In this document: in pieces, positions 26,510 through 35,592 of the stretch | Layout of the letters: each line of letters starts with the position of its first letter | Numbering within the stretch: position 1 is the stretch's first letter | Source of the DNA: Staphylococcus cornubiensis | GTDB taxonomy: Bacteria; Bacillota; Bacilli; Staphylococcales; Staphylococcaceae | NCBI RefSeq assembly: GCF_900183575.1 | Contig: NZ_FXUZ01000002.1 | Coordinates: 1 to 64,000 of the forward strand | Reading direction: 5' to 3' | DNA length: 64,000 bases | Notes under the pieces: model-generated | What the model was told of the DNA's origin: nothing | The model's database searches: none | Seen by the model: the letters and a program-made list of their open reading frames with translations, nothing else | Position numbers and translations under genes: made by a program

Positions 26510-27090
26510 TATTAGTTATCGATAATTATGATTCATTCACTTATAACTTAGTTGATATGTTTCGTCTACGGGAAGAGGTCGTCGTGAAATATCCTGATGA
26601 TGATACATTGTTTGACCTTCAACCAGATGCACTCGTCATTTCACCAGGGCCAGGACATCCCGATGATACGACCCGACTCCATGATATTATTGAACACTTT
26701 AAAAATGTTCCGATTTTAGGTATTTGTCTCGGTGCACAAGCATTGTACCGGTATTATGGAGGCCGAGTCGTCGTCGCTGAAAAAGTCATGCATGGCAAAA
26801 TTGATACGTTACAATTTGAAAAGCCAACATTGTTATATAAAGGGATTTCAGAACATTCTGATATTATGCGTTATCATTCGCTCATTTGTGAAGAAAAAAC
26901 GCTACCGCAAGATATTCATATTACAGGAAGAACTAGTGATAGTATTCAATCTTTTGAACATCAAGTACGACCGCATTATGGCATTCAATATCATCCAGAA
27001 TCATTTGCAAGTATCGCTGTAGCAGGCATTGTAGAAAACTTTTTAGCAATCGTTAAGAAAGGTGTGTTGACACATGACGTTACTGAATAA
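26506..27090 (+). CDS. trpG: anthranilate synthase component II (glutamine amidotransferase)
   Basis: This is a 194-residue class I glutamine amidotransferase that feeds ammonia to TrpE. It has the start DNYDSFTYNL, the nucleophile Cys in GICLGAQAL, and the His/Glu pair in QYHPESF, so the triad is complete. It overlaps trpE by four bases and trpD by 17, consistent with tight translational coupling in the operon. Confidence 0.95.
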   Translation: MILVIDNYDSFTYNLVDMFRLREEVVVKYPDDDTLFDLQPDALVISPGPGHPDDTTRLHDIIEHFKNVPILGICLGAQALYRYYGGRVVVAEKVMHGKIDTLQFEKPTLLYKGISEHSDIMRYHSLICEEKTLPQDIHITGRTSDSIQSFEHQVRPHYGIQYHPESFASIAVAGIVENFLAIVKKGVLTHDVTE

Positions 27091-28078
27091 AATGATGAAT
27101 TTTGAAGCACTCAATCATGAAGAAATGGGACAATTTGTAGCGACGTTATTATCTGAAACGACGCTGTTAGAAGATAAAGTGGCATTGCTCGTAGCATACA
27201 CAATGAAAGGTGAAACATCAGACGAATTGTATGCGTTATGTGAAAACTTGATTCATACGATGTACAGTGAACAACCACAATATCCAGGTAGTATGTGTGT
27301 TTGTGGTACAGGTGGCGATGGTTCAAACAGTTTCAATATCTCGACAACTGTATCATTTGTTGTCGCAAGTGGAGGGATTGAAGTCGTTAAGCATGGGAAT
27401 AAAAGCGTGACGTCACAATCAGGTGGTATGGATATTTTACAAGCGATGGGTGTATCAACTACACCTGTACAATCCGTTGTGCAACAGTTGAAAGATACAC
27501 ATTTAGCCTTTGTCAGTGCGACAGAATCTTATCCTGTGATGAAAAATATGCAACCTGTTCGCGTTAAAGTAGGACGTCCTACGATTTTGAATTTGGTCGG
27601 TCCGATGATTAATCCGTTTGCGCTAGATTATCAGTCGATGGGGGTGTTTGATCCGACAAGAATGACGAAAATTGCCGAAGTGTTACAACGTTTAGGACGC
27701 AAAAGAGCGATTGTGATTCATGGTGCAAATGGTATGGATGAAGCGACGTTATCGGGTGACAATCAAATCGTTGAAATGGATCAAACAACAGGGATTCGTG
27801 AATATACAGTGAATGCGACAGATTATGGATTGCGTTATGCACCAGATGAAGCACTTCAAGGCGGCACACCAGAGGAAAATATGGAAATAACACTGAACAT
27901 TTTAAATGGTACGGACCAATCTGTAAGAAGAGACGTAGTATTACTTAATGCGGGTCTTGCATTTTACACAGCTGAAATTGTCGACACGATTGAAGCAGGC
28001 ATTGCCCATGCAGCCACATGTATTGATTCAGGAGCAGCATTTAAACAATATGAACAAGCAAGAGGTGTAGTCGTATGA
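27074..28078 (+). CDS. trpD: anthranilate phosphoribosyltransferase
   Basis: This is a 334-residue enzyme that joins anthranilate to phosphoribosyl pyrophosphate. Key motifs are GTGGDGSNSFNISTT (PRPP site), KHGNKSVTSQSGGMDIL and the RPTILNLVGPMINPF segment. AGAAAGGTG lies about nine bases before ATG 27074, supporting the start inside trpG; an internal ATG at 27092 is the alternative. The stop overlaps trpC by four bases. Confidence 0.95.
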   Translation: MTLLNKMMNFEALNHEEMGQFVATLLSETTLLEDKVALLVAYTMKGETSDELYALCENLIHTMYSEQPQYPGSMCVCGTGGDGSNSFNISTTVSFVVASGGIEVVKHGNKSVTSQSGGMDILQAMGVSTTPVQSVVQQLKDTHLAFVSATESYPVMKNMQPVRVKVGRPTILNLVGPMINPFALDYQSMGVFDPTRMTKIAEVLQRLGRKRAIVIHGANGMDEATLSGDNQIVEMDQTTGIREYTVNATDYGLRYAPDEALQGGTPEENMEITLNILNGTDQSVRRDVVLLNAGLAFYTAEIVDTIEAGIAHAATCIDSGAAFKQYEQARGVVV

Positions 28079-28854
28079 CGATATTAGATGACATTGTTGT
28101 ATATAAAAAGCAATTACTCGATGAAGGTTATTATGAAAGATTGCTGGACAGTTTAGAAGAAGTGGATGTCTCGCATAAGCCCACTCTAGCGGAACAATTT
28201 GAAAATGACCATACAATCGGTGTGATCGCTGAAATCAAGTCAAAAAGCCCGACTGTTTCGGATATACCAGAACGCAATTTACAAGAACAATTGCGACTGT
28301 ACACAACAGGCGGTGCGTCAGCGATATCGATTTTAACGGATGAAAAGTATTTTGGTGGGAGTTACGAAAGACTTGCGGCTTTAACTCAACAAACTGATGT
28401 CCCCGTATTATGTAAAGACTTTATGATTGATGAACGACAAATCGATGTTGCGAAAAAAGCAGGTGCGTCCATTATTTTACTCATTGTCAATATTTTAACA
28501 GACGAAGCATTAGCCCGTTTGTATGATTATGCGACAGCACTCGGTTTAGAAGTGTTAGTGGAAGTGCATGACCAAGCAGAACTTGCACGTGCGCATCAAA
28601 TTCAACCCCAACTTGTCGGTGTGAATAATCGTGATTTAAGAAGCTTTACTACAGACGTGCATCATACCGGACAAATTTTAACAGCGCGTGAGCCGAATAT
28701 TCACTATATTTCAGAAAGTGGTATTAAGACGGTATCAGATATTGAGACGCTCGTGCCAACAGGGGTTGTAGGTATACTCGTCGGTGAAACATTAATGAAA
28801 GCCGATGATCCGAAAGCACAATTACAAAGCTTTAAATTAACTAAAGAGGTGTAA
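28075..28854 (+). CDS. trpC: indole-3-glycerol phosphate synthase
   Basis: This is a 259-residue TIM-barrel enzyme that closes the indole ring. Motifs are VIAEIKSKSPTVSDI (catalytic Lys and Glu region), VLCKDFMIDERQI, GVNNRDLRSF and SESGIKTVSDI. The start ATGA overlaps the trpD stop. Confidence 0.95.
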   Translation: MTILDDIVVYKKQLLDEGYYERLLDSLEEVDVSHKPTLAEQFENDHTIGVIAEIKSKSPTVSDIPERNLQEQLRLYTTGGASAISILTDEKYFGGSYERLAALTQQTDVPVLCKDFMIDERQIDVAKKAGASIILLIVNILTDEALARLYDYATALGLEVLVEVHDQAELARAHQIQPQLVGVNNRDLRSFTTDVHHTGQILTAREPNIHYISESGIKTVSDIETLVPTGVVGILVGETLMKADDPKAQLQSFKLTKEV

Positions 28855-28855
28855 C

Positions 28856-29479
28856 ATGTATTTGAAATTTTGTGGCTTTACACAAGAAGATGATGTCCGT
28901 GATGCAATACAACATGACGTGCAAGCGATTGGTTTTATCACATATCCGAAAAGTGCCCGCTACGTTGATTTAACGCAACTTCAAAAACTGACATCGCTCG
29001 TCCCACAAACGATAGATCGGGTAGCTGTAACGGTCAATGCAACGATGGCGGAACTTGAAGATATGATTGAACAAACCGAGATTAATACAATTCAATTTCA
29101 TGGTAACGAATCAATAGAGATGATCCGGTCAGTCAAAGCACGTTATCCTGACATTCAATTATTTAAAGCCATCCCTGCAGATGAACATTTAAGTGACAAC
29201 ATTGAAACGTATCAAAATATTGTCGATCGGATACTCATTGATACGCCATCTCAAAGTTTTGGTGGGACAGGTGAAGTGTTTGATTGGCGCACTTTACAAC
29301 AATTGTCGACATCGAACTATCTCGTGGCAGGTGGCGTGAACAGTGATAATGTACAGCAACTAATCCAAGGCTACCCTCATATTGCGGGAGTAGACATTGC
29401 TAGTGGAATTGAAATGGCTAAAGGGCAAAAAGATAAATTCAAAATGGCACACATTGCAAAAGTTTTGAAAGGAGAATGA
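28856..29479 (+). CDS. trpF: phosphoribosylanthranilate isomerase
   Basis: This is a 207-residue TIM-barrel isomerase acting between TrpD and TrpC. It begins [13 protein letters not shown] with the catalytic Cys, followed by QFHGNES and, near the C-terminus, [10 protein letters not shown] and GVDIASGIE. It starts one base after the trpC stop. Compared with relatives the first motif reads CGFT rather than CGIT/CGLT, a small change. Confidence 0.93.
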   Translation: MYLKFCGFTQEDDVRDAIQHDVQAIGFITYPKSARYVDLTQLQKLTSLVPQTIDRVAVTVNATMAELEDMIEQTEINTIQFHGNESIEMIRSVKARYPDIQLFKAIPADEHLSDNIETYQNIVDRILIDTPSQSFGGTGEVFDWRTLQQLSTSNYLVAGGVNSDNVQQLIQGYPHIAGVDIASGIEMAKGQKDKFKMAHIAKVLKGE

Positions 29480-29481
29480 AG

Positions 29482-30687
29482 ATGAAAAAAATACAATTAG
29501 AAGCAGATCAAAACGGATTTTTCGGGGAGTATGGTGGGAAATACGTGCCAGAGACCCTCGTACCTGCGATTGATGAATTAAAAGCAGCATATGAAGCGGC
29601 TAAACATGACCCTGAATTTCAACGCGAATATCATCATTATTTAAAACATTACGTCGGACGCGAAACACCACTGACGTATGCGGATTCTTATACGAAAGCG
29701 TTGGGCGGTGCGAAAATTTATTTGAAGCGTGAAGATTTGAATCATACCGGCGCACATAAAATTAATAATGCGATTGGTCAAGCTCTACTCGCAAAACGAA
29801 TGGGTAAGAAAAAGTTGGTCGCTGAAACAGGGGCGGGCCAACACGGTGTCGCAAGTGCAACGATTGCCGCATTATTTGATATGGAGCTCGTTGTCTTTAT
29901 GGGAGAAGAAGATATCCGTCGTCAGCAGTTGAATGTCTTTCGTATGGAGTTACTCGGAGCGGAAGTCGTACCGGTGACAGACGGACAAGGGACATTATCT
30001 GATGCCGTGAACAAAGCGTTACAATATTGGGTCGCACATGTCGACGATACGCACTATTTACTTGGTTCAGCATTAGGACCAGATCCATTTCCAACGATGG
30101 TACGTGATTTCCAACGTGTCATTGGGGATGAAATAAAAGCACAACTTCAAGAAAAAGAAGGTCGTTTACCCGATGCTGTTGTCGCATGCGTTGGCGGAGG
30201 TTCCAACTCAATCGGTACATTTTATCCATTTATAGAAGACGCGTCAGTGAAATTGTACGGGGTAGAAGCAGCGGGTGAAGGCGTTGATTCAGAACGTCAT
30301 TCATTAGCGATTAATAAAGGGAAAAAAGGTGTGTTACATGGCACGAAAATGTATTTAATTCAAGATGACAACCACCAAATTAAATTAGCACACTCGATTT
30401 CAGCTGGCTTAGATTATCCGGGTGTCGGTCCCGAGCATAGTTATTATCACGATATCGGCCGCGTGGATTATGTCACAGCTGACGATACTGAAGCGATGGA
30501 TGCACTCGTACGTTTTACAAAAGCAGAAGGAATCATTCCGGCTATCGAAAGTGCACATGCGTTAAGTTATGTGGAAAAGTTAGCGCCACAAATGAATCAA
30601 GATGACATTCTCGTCGTGACAGTATCTGGTCGTGGAGATAAAGACATGGAAACGATTAAAAATTATATGGAAGGAAAGGAGTATTAA
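29482..30687 (+). CDS. trpB: tryptophan synthase beta chain
   Basis: This is a 401-residue pyridoxal-phosphate enzyme that condenses indole with serine. The catalytic Lys is in [11 protein letters not shown], with [27 protein letters not shown] (phosphate cradle) and [11 protein letters not shown] at the end. Start at 29482 is chosen because AAAGGAG lies seven bases upstream; ATG 29476 would leave one base. It precedes trpA by two bases and forms the alpha2-beta2 complex with it. Confidence 0.95.
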   Translation: MKKIQLEADQNGFFGEYGGKYVPETLVPAIDELKAAYEAAKHDPEFQREYHHYLKHYVGRETPLTYADSYTKALGGAKIYLKREDLNHTGAHKINNAIGQALLAKRMGKKKLVAETGAGQHGVASATIAALFDMELVVFMGEEDIRRQQLNVFRMELLGAEVVPVTDGQGTLSDAVNKALQYWVAHVDDTHYLLGSALGPDPFPTMVRDFQRVIGDEIKAQLQEKEGRLPDAVVACVGGGSNSIGTFYPFIEDASVKLYGVEAAGEGVDSERHSLAINKGKKGVLHGTKMYLIQDDNHQIKLAHSISAGLDYPGVGPEHSYYHDIGRVDYVTADDTEAMDALVRFTKAEGIIPAIESAHALSYVEKLAPQMNQDDILVVTVSGRGDKDMETIKNYMEGKEY

Positions 30688-30689
30688 AT

Positions 30690-31439
30690 ATGCAGAAGAA
30701 ACAATTCGTTGCGTACATTATGGGCGGTCCCGATTTTATTGCTCAACTGAAAGCATTGGATGACGTGGGTGCGGACTATGTCGAAATCGGTATTCCCTTT
30801 TCTGACCCCGTATCAGATGGTCCAATCATTATGGAAGCAGGTCAAGCGGCAATTCGAGCAGGCATGACGGCACAGAAAATTTTTGATCAACTGAAAGCAG
30901 TAAAGGACGAATTGAACACGCGCTATTTGTTAATGACGTATTATCACACGATTGAAACGTATGGAGAAGCGGCATTTATGGCTGAAGCTGAAGCGGCCGG
31001 TGTAGAAGGCTTAATCATTCCTGACATGCCATTTGAATATATCGAGCAGTTCAAAGCGCGATATCCGGAAAGACAGTTGAAATTGATTTCACTCATCGCG
31101 ATGACTGCCGCACCTGAACGTCGTCAACGTATCGCACAAGCAGCAGAAGGGTTCATTTATACGATTACGATGAACCAAATTACCGGTCAAAATGGCAATT
31201 TCCACCCTGAACTGAAACAAAATATTTTAGACATTAAAGCGCATAGTTCTGTTCCGGTCATGGCGGGCTTTGGTATTCGCACACCTGAACATGTAAAAGA
31301 TATTACCGAGGTGGCGGACGGCATTATCATTGGCAGTGAAATTGTCCGTCGTTTTAATGAAGAAGGCATCGAAGCAACGAAAACATATTTAACGACGATT
31401 CGTGAGGCACTCGACAGCGTAAGTCAAGCTGCACAGTAA
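30690..31439 (+). CDS. trpA: tryptophan synthase alpha chain
   Basis: This is a 249-residue TIM-barrel subunit that splits indoleglycerol phosphate and channels indole to TrpB. The catalytic Glu is in YVEIGIPFSDPVSDGP and the catalytic Asp in GLIIPDMPFE; AGFGIRTPEHV binds phosphate. The N-terminus is short, as in other staphylococci. No clear terminator follows, so reading into the HAD gene 120 bp on is possible, though that gene has its own TATAAT. Confidence 0.93.
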   Translation: MQKKQFVAYIMGGPDFIAQLKALDDVGADYVEIGIPFSDPVSDGPIIMEAGQAAIRAGMTAQKIFDQLKAVKDELNTRYLLMTYYHTIETYGEAAFMAEAEAAGVEGLIIPDMPFEYIEQFKARYPERQLKLISLIAMTAAPERRQRIAQAAEGFIYTITMNQITGQNGNFHPELKQNILDIKAHSSVPVMAGFGIRTPEHVKDITEVADGIIIGSEIVRRFNEEGIEATKTYLTTIREALDSVSQAAQ

Positions 31440-31558
31440 TTCATTGAGCAGGTAGTGAAGTTCAAACGCTATTCATTCAGACACACGCGTTATATAATAA
31501 GTGTCAGTATAAAAATGATACTTACATGACTGAGTTTTGAGATAAAGAGGTGCTGAAT

Positions 31559-32269
31559 ATGAATAAAGTGATGATTTTTGACTTAGATGATACATTATAT
31601 GATCAATTATCGGGATTTGAATATGCCTATTATCGCCATTTTGGTGATACGGATATCGGTGTAGAAAGACTGTATCGTCATTTTCGTTTATACAGCGAAG
31701 AATTATTCGAAGCTACACAAACAGGAAAATTGTCGGTTCCTGACATGCATGTTGTACGTATCACACGTGCAGTCGCGGACTTTGACATTGCGTTGCCTGA
31801 AGAAAAAGCACGGGCGTTTCAACGTGATTATGAGTACGCGCAACAACATATCGAATTGTCAGATACGATTATTGAAATGTTGGAGTATTTAGTTGAGAAA
31901 GACGTCAAATTAGGTTTACTGACAAATGGGGAGTCAGACCGTCAACGTGCTAAAATTAAAGCTTTAGGACTCAATCAATACATTCCAGATTCGAATATGT
32001 TTGTGTCAGCTGAGCTCGGCTTGTCTAAACCAGACCCAGCGATATTTGAAACAGTTGGCAAACAGTTGGAAGTCGATTCGAGTGAGACCTACTTTATTGG
32101 TGACCATTTTGATAACGACATTTTAGGCGCCATGCAAGTCGGTTGGAAAACCATTTGGTATAACCGACGCAATCGCCCACAAACAGACATGACGAAAGCA
32201 CCGACCGCAAAAGTGATGACGGAAAGTGCATTATTTGAAGTCGTTCAAAATATAATAGAAGGTGCGTAG
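31559..32269 (+). CDS. HAD-family hydrolase (YjjG/YfnB type)
   Basis: This is a 236-residue haloacid dehalogenase-like phosphatase. Motif I is FDLDDTLYD at the N-terminus, motif II is LLTNGESDRQR, motif III Lys is in LGLSKPDPAIF and motif IV is YFIGDHFDNDI. A helical cap lies between motifs I and II. Resembles pyrimidine 5'-nucleotidases YjjG/YfnB that clean up odd nucleotides, but the substrate is not certain. ATG 31559 has AAAGAGG six or seven bases upstream, and TATAAT at 31493-31498 may be its promoter. Confidence 0.83.
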   Translation: MNKVMIFDLDDTLYDQLSGFEYAYYRHFGDTDIGVERLYRHFRLYSEELFEATQTGKLSVPDMHVVRITRAVADFDIALPEEKARAFQRDYEYAQQHIELSDTIIEMLEYLVEKDVKLGLLTNGESDRQRAKIKALGLNQYIPDSNMFVSAELGLSKPDPAIFETVGKQLEVDSSETYFIGDHFDNDILGAMQVGWKTIWYNRRNRPQTDMTKAPTAKVMTESALFEVVQNIIEGA

Positions 32270-32272
32270 TTT

Positions 32273-32317
32273 GAAAGCATGTGAAGGGATTTTAAAATTC
32301 TTTCGCATGCTTTTTTT
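32273..32317 (+). terminator. Rho-independent terminator
   Basis: AAAGCATGTGAAGG pairs with CTTTCGCATGCTTT, then a T-run. Confidence 0.8.
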
Positions 32318-32716
32318 AATTTATGATGGTGTTGGTGATTTATTAGATTGCTTCTAGGGTGACACTTTCCTAGGGGACTTGTCTCGACTCGTCAATGCTG
32401 AGCTTGGCTATGACATCAATCGTTATTTTAAAAGTGATAATTAAGTTATTACTAGTTGTTTAATATTATACCGGTATAAAGATAAATGAATATCGCATCA
32501 TTCGTATCATCGTGTGCATTGTAGGATGTTTATTGATAATAAGCTTAAAAGATTGTCATACATAAAGTTTTGAAAATTGTGACATTTATAAACGATATTC
32601 TATTCTTTTTGTAGTGTAAAAAGTATATTATTAAGAAGTAGTACATTTTGTGACATTATTTTTAAAGGGATATTCAGCAGTTTGATGCAAGAAAACTAAA
32701 CAAAGGTGGAGTAAAA
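32318..32716. other. upstream region of protease 1 with possible gene scrap
   Basis: About 400 bp. A stop-bounded frame at 32358-32444 reads GDTFLGDLSRLVNAELGYD plus INRYFKSDN and then stops, with protein-like composition but no start; it may be the tail of a lost gene. From 32450 to 32716 the DNA resembles the region before protease 2, so promoter and gene were probably duplicated together. Confidence 0.4.
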
Positions 32717-33451
32717 ATGAAGAAAAAAATTTTAATGGTTTTAGGCGTGTGTTTCTTAATGCCAATGTTCACACTCAGTAGCGTCAGTGCTAAAGATGGA
32801 CCGCCTCCAGGGACTCAAACTTTAGTTAATACGACTACGGATCCAAATGGTAGGTTAAATGCGAGATACGATCCGAGCAATAAACTTTATTGTTCTGCGG
32901 TATTGATTACAACAAGTATGTGGTTAACCGCAAGACATTGTGCAGGAAGTAAAGAACAAACAGGTTATATTGGTGAAGTGTATCCGGGACAATCAGGGTG
33001 GTCAACACCTTTTGGCATGATGCTCATTAGTCATTATATACCAGATGGTGCTGATGATATTGCGATTATTAAGGGGACAGAGAGAGATAAATCGTGGTCT
33101 TATAAATATTATATTAAAGGGTATAACACGATAATATATGCTTATAATCCAGCTGATTTACCAAAACTAGTAGGACAAAAAATTTATAGTTATGGCTATC
33201 CTGGTGGCAAAGGAGGATTTAAACAATACAAAAGTACGGGAACGATAACGAATTACAATCGAGTGACGCATGAGCTGAGCACGACAATGCCTGCAGAAGG
33301 GGGACAATCAGGCTCTGGCGTATTTTTAGAAAACGGTCATTTTTTAGGTGTACTCTATGCAACTGAAAATAAACTGGGTTATTTAACTGCAAAGATTCAC
33401 CCAATTGATGATAGATTGAAAAACTGGATTGAAAAATACAAAGCTAATTAA
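32717..33451 (+). CDS. secreted trypsin-like serine protease 1
   Basis: This is a 244-residue exported chymotrypsin-fold protease. The signal peptide ends at SVSA-KDG (about residue 25). The triad reads His74 in TARHCAG, Asp114 in GADDIAII and Ser198 in GGQSGSGVF. Cys59 and Cys75 flank the His, matching the C42-C58 disulfide of trypsin, which Spl and V8 proteases of S. aureus lack. The GQSGSG active-site loop resembles glutamyl endopeptidases and exfoliative toxins. AAAGGTGGAG precedes the start. It is a tandem paralogue of the next gene. Cleavage specificity is unknown. Confidence 0.82.
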   Translation: MKKKILMVLGVCFLMPMFTLSSVSAKDGPPPGTQTLVNTTTDPNGRLNARYDPSNKLYCSAVLITTSMWLTARHCAGSKEQTGYIGEVYPGQSGWSTPFGMMLISHYIPDGADDIAIIKGTERDKSWSYKYYIKGYNTIIYAYNPADLPKLVGQKIYSYGYPGGKGGFKQYKSTGTITNYNRVTHELSTTMPAEGGQSGSGVFLENGHFLGVLYATENKLGYLTAKIHPIDDRLKNWIEKYKAN

Positions 33452-33481
33452 ATCTTTGGTATAAACTATAGCTACAAATGA

Positions 33482-33535
33482 TAAGTAAAAATGAGGCAAG
33501 GCTTCTATTTAAAGAGGTTTTGCCTTTTTTTTTGT
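33482..33535 (+). terminator. weak terminator after protease 1
   Basis: GAGGCAAGGC and the opposite GTTTTGCCTTTTTTTTT give a GGCAA/TTGCC-like stem with a long T-run. Confidence 0.6.
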
Positions 33536-33589
33536 TTTTGATATAGCTAAAAAATTGAAGAAGCTAGGTGAATCGCACGAAAGTATGTA

Positions 33590-33861
33590 GATTGTTAAAT
33601 TTATCAAAATAAAATTAACACTTCAAAGTGAATGTTGAATATAATGTGTTGTATTTTGTGAATTGTATCCCGGTATGTTTATAATAAATTTAATAAGTTG
33701 TTATACGTAAAGTTCATTATTTTGAAATATTTACTTATGATATAGTATTACAATTTATATGTAATAAGTATATGATAGAGATGTCATGACAAGCTTTAGT
33801 TAAGTTTTAAAAGCATATGCTGTATGTTGTTGAAAATCTAAAAAGTAAAGGTGGAATGAAA
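33590..33861. repeat. duplicated upstream region of protease 2
   Basis: This region shares order and sequence blocks with 32450-32716: GGTAT/GGATG followed by TTTAT-ATAATAA, then TTGTCATAC or TTGTTATACGTAAAGTT. It indicates a tandem duplication that included promoter DNA. No open frame other than the protease start. Confidence 0.45.
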
Positions 33862-34593
33862 ATGATACGGAAAATTTCAATCATACTCTGCTTATGTTTT
33901 TTGCTGCCTATGTTAACATTCAGTAATGCACTTGCTCAAGGACCTCAACCTGGGACTCAGACTTTAGTGGATACGCAAACAGATCCAAATGGAAGATTAA
34001 ATGCAAGATATGATCCTAACTACTCACTTTATTGTTCCGCTGTTTTAATTAACTCCAATACGTGGTTAACCGCAAAACATTGTGCAGGTAATGAGAAAAA
34101 AACAGGTTATATCGGTGCGGTATATCCAGGACAATCAGGGATACAGACACCATTTGGAATGATGAATATTAGCACATATCTACCTGACCCAGCAGATGAT
34201 ATTGCTATTATCAAAGGCGAAGACAAAGATAAAAGTGACGCGTATAAGTATTATATTAAAGGGTATAAGACAGAAATTGTTGCTTATACTAAAGATCAAC
34301 TTGACGCATTAATAGGAACAAAAGTCTACAGTTACGGTTATCCTGGTGATAAAGGTGAAACGAAGCAATATAAAAGTGAAGGCGTTATTACAAAAGTTAA
34401 TCCAGTTACTAGAGAGTTAAGTACCACTATGCCTGCATCACCAGGGCAGTCAGGGTCTGGTGTGTTTTTAGGAGATGGTCAATTTTTAGGCATATTGTAC
34501 GCTACTGAGACGACACAAGGTTTCAGAAGTGGTAAAGTACAAACTATTGATGCAAGACTGAAAAAATGGATTGACAGCAACAAATCAGAATAA
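33862..34593 (+). CDS. secreted trypsin-like serine protease 2
   Basis: This is a 243-residue tandem paralogue of the previous gene, differing mostly in surface stretches. Signal peptide ends ALA-QGP (about residue 25). The triad is His73 (TAKHCAG), Asp113 (ADDIAII) and Ser197 (GQSGSGVF), with the Cys pair at 58 and 74 conserved. ATG 33862 is preferred because AAAGGTGG is seven bases upstream; longer starts overlap it. Both copies keep all catalytic residues, so both are probably active and secreted. Related staphylococcal proteases are often virulence factors; that is inference here. Confidence 0.82.
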   Translation: MIRKISIILCLCFLLPMLTFSNALAQGPQPGTQTLVDTQTDPNGRLNARYDPNYSLYCSAVLINSNTWLTAKHCAGNEKKTGYIGAVYPGQSGIQTPFGMMNISTYLPDPADDIAIIKGEDKDKSDAYKYYIKGYKTEIVAYTKDQLDALIGTKVYSYGYPGDKGETKQYKSEGVITKVNPVTRELSTTMPASPGQSGSGVFLGDGQFLGILYATETTQGFRSGKVQTIDARLKKWIDSNKSE

Positions 34594-34944
34594 TTTATCG
34601 TAATTCAAAAACAAAAGAGTGAGACCGACCTCCAATTTTTTAAATGTTGTCTCCTCATTACGGCGATGATGACTTGGACTGAAAAGGTATCATTTCAGTT
34701 CAGTCATCTATTGCCTATATTAGACATAGCGCAAACTAAAACTTGTCTGAAAAGATGTATATCCAACATATATCATTGGGAATGTTGTGAGATGAAATGC
34801 GTTTCTCAAAATGAATTGAGTGAAGTCCCGATAAAAATAAGACTGACATTTAAGCGCCCATTGCTTAAATGCCAGTCTTATTTGTGTTCTCAAACGCGTA
34901 TAATCCTCATTCAGTCATTGTCATGTATGAAAATAGATATGACC
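34594..34944. other. intergenic region with bidirectional terminator
   Basis: About 350 bp. GACTGAAAAGG/CAGTTCAGTC near 34677-34708 and the large terminator at 34841-34887 are the only structures. A 101-codon plus-strand frame crosses both and the end of the next gene and is not credible. Confidence 0.45.
34841..34887. terminator. bidirectional terminator
   Basis: ATAAGACTGACATTTAAGC and GCTTAAATGCCAGTCTTAT are almost perfectly complementary, flanked by A-run and T-rich sequence. It ends the QueD-like gene and possibly protease 2. Confidence 0.85.
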
Positions 34945-35373
34945 TTACTGCGCCATAATATTACGTGTTAATTTTATACCTTGTTCAGGTGTCTCGTATA
35001 ACGCAATGGTATTCAGTGACACACCTTCTGGCAAATATTCATTAAAACGTAACCAAATCCAATGCGCGATATTTTCCACAGTCGTATTCATATCTGGCAA
35101 TGTATCATTAATTAATTGACCATCTAATAAGGGTTCCAAATGTTCACGGTACACTTTATCAATATCTTTAAAATCGACTGCCATGCCATGTTCATCTGTT
35201 TTAGACCATAATTCGACCTCAAGTGTATACGTATGGTTTTCCAAATCAACATGTTGCGTATCTGAAAAGTAAATGCGATTATCACTTGTAAATTGATAAC
35301 GTGTCGTAACGATTAATGTTTTATGGTGACGTGCAAAATTTTCAGGTGGTTGCACATGATCAAATTTTGACAT
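34945..35373 (-). CDS. QueD-like (6-pyruvoyl-tetrahydropterin synthase superfamily) protein lacking catalytic residues
   Basis: This is a 142-residue T-fold protein. The C-terminal pattern DFKDIDKVYREHLEPLLD ... NTTVENIAHWIWLRF ... LNTIALYETPE matches QueD/PTPS. In active enzymes the FxAAH and C...HGHxY zinc/catalytic motifs and an LDH motif are conserved. Here they read QFTSDN, DLENHTYTLEV and LDGQLIND, so the catalytic Cys, two zinc His and the LDH His are missing. The other queuosine genes are not adjacent. It may be a non-catalytic or repurposed member. AGGAG precedes the start by about six bases. Confidence 0.75.
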   Translation of the reverse strand: MSKFDHVQPPENFARHHKTLIVTTRYQFTSDNRIYFSDTQHVDLENHTYTLEVELWSKTDEHGMAVDFKDIDKVYREHLEPLLDGQLINDTLPDMNTTVENIAHWIWLRFNEYLPEGVSLNTIALYETPEQGIKLTRNIMAQ

Positions 35374-35592
35374 GATTTCTCCTCTTTTCCTCTCTTTTGT
35401 ACTAGCTTAACATACGCCTTCATCAATGTCGCATATGCGCGTTGGCTACCTTCATAACACGACTTTGTATCAAACTGTTTATTTTCATTTGTAAATATAT
35501 TCGCCATGTTACATTTTTGAAATTATGCTAGAATAGAAAATGACAACTTTATCGAAATATTCCGACATCTAGCAAGAATAGGGGGGATTTCA

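Noticed and set aside
34666-34971. 101-codon plus-strand frame
   Set aside because: It runs through a perfect bidirectional terminator and into the opposite-strand QueD-like gene; its composition does not look like protein.
35313-35507. 64-codon minus-strand frame upstream of the QueD-like gene
   Set aside because: It begins without a ribosome site and overlaps the real AGGAG and start of the downstream gene.
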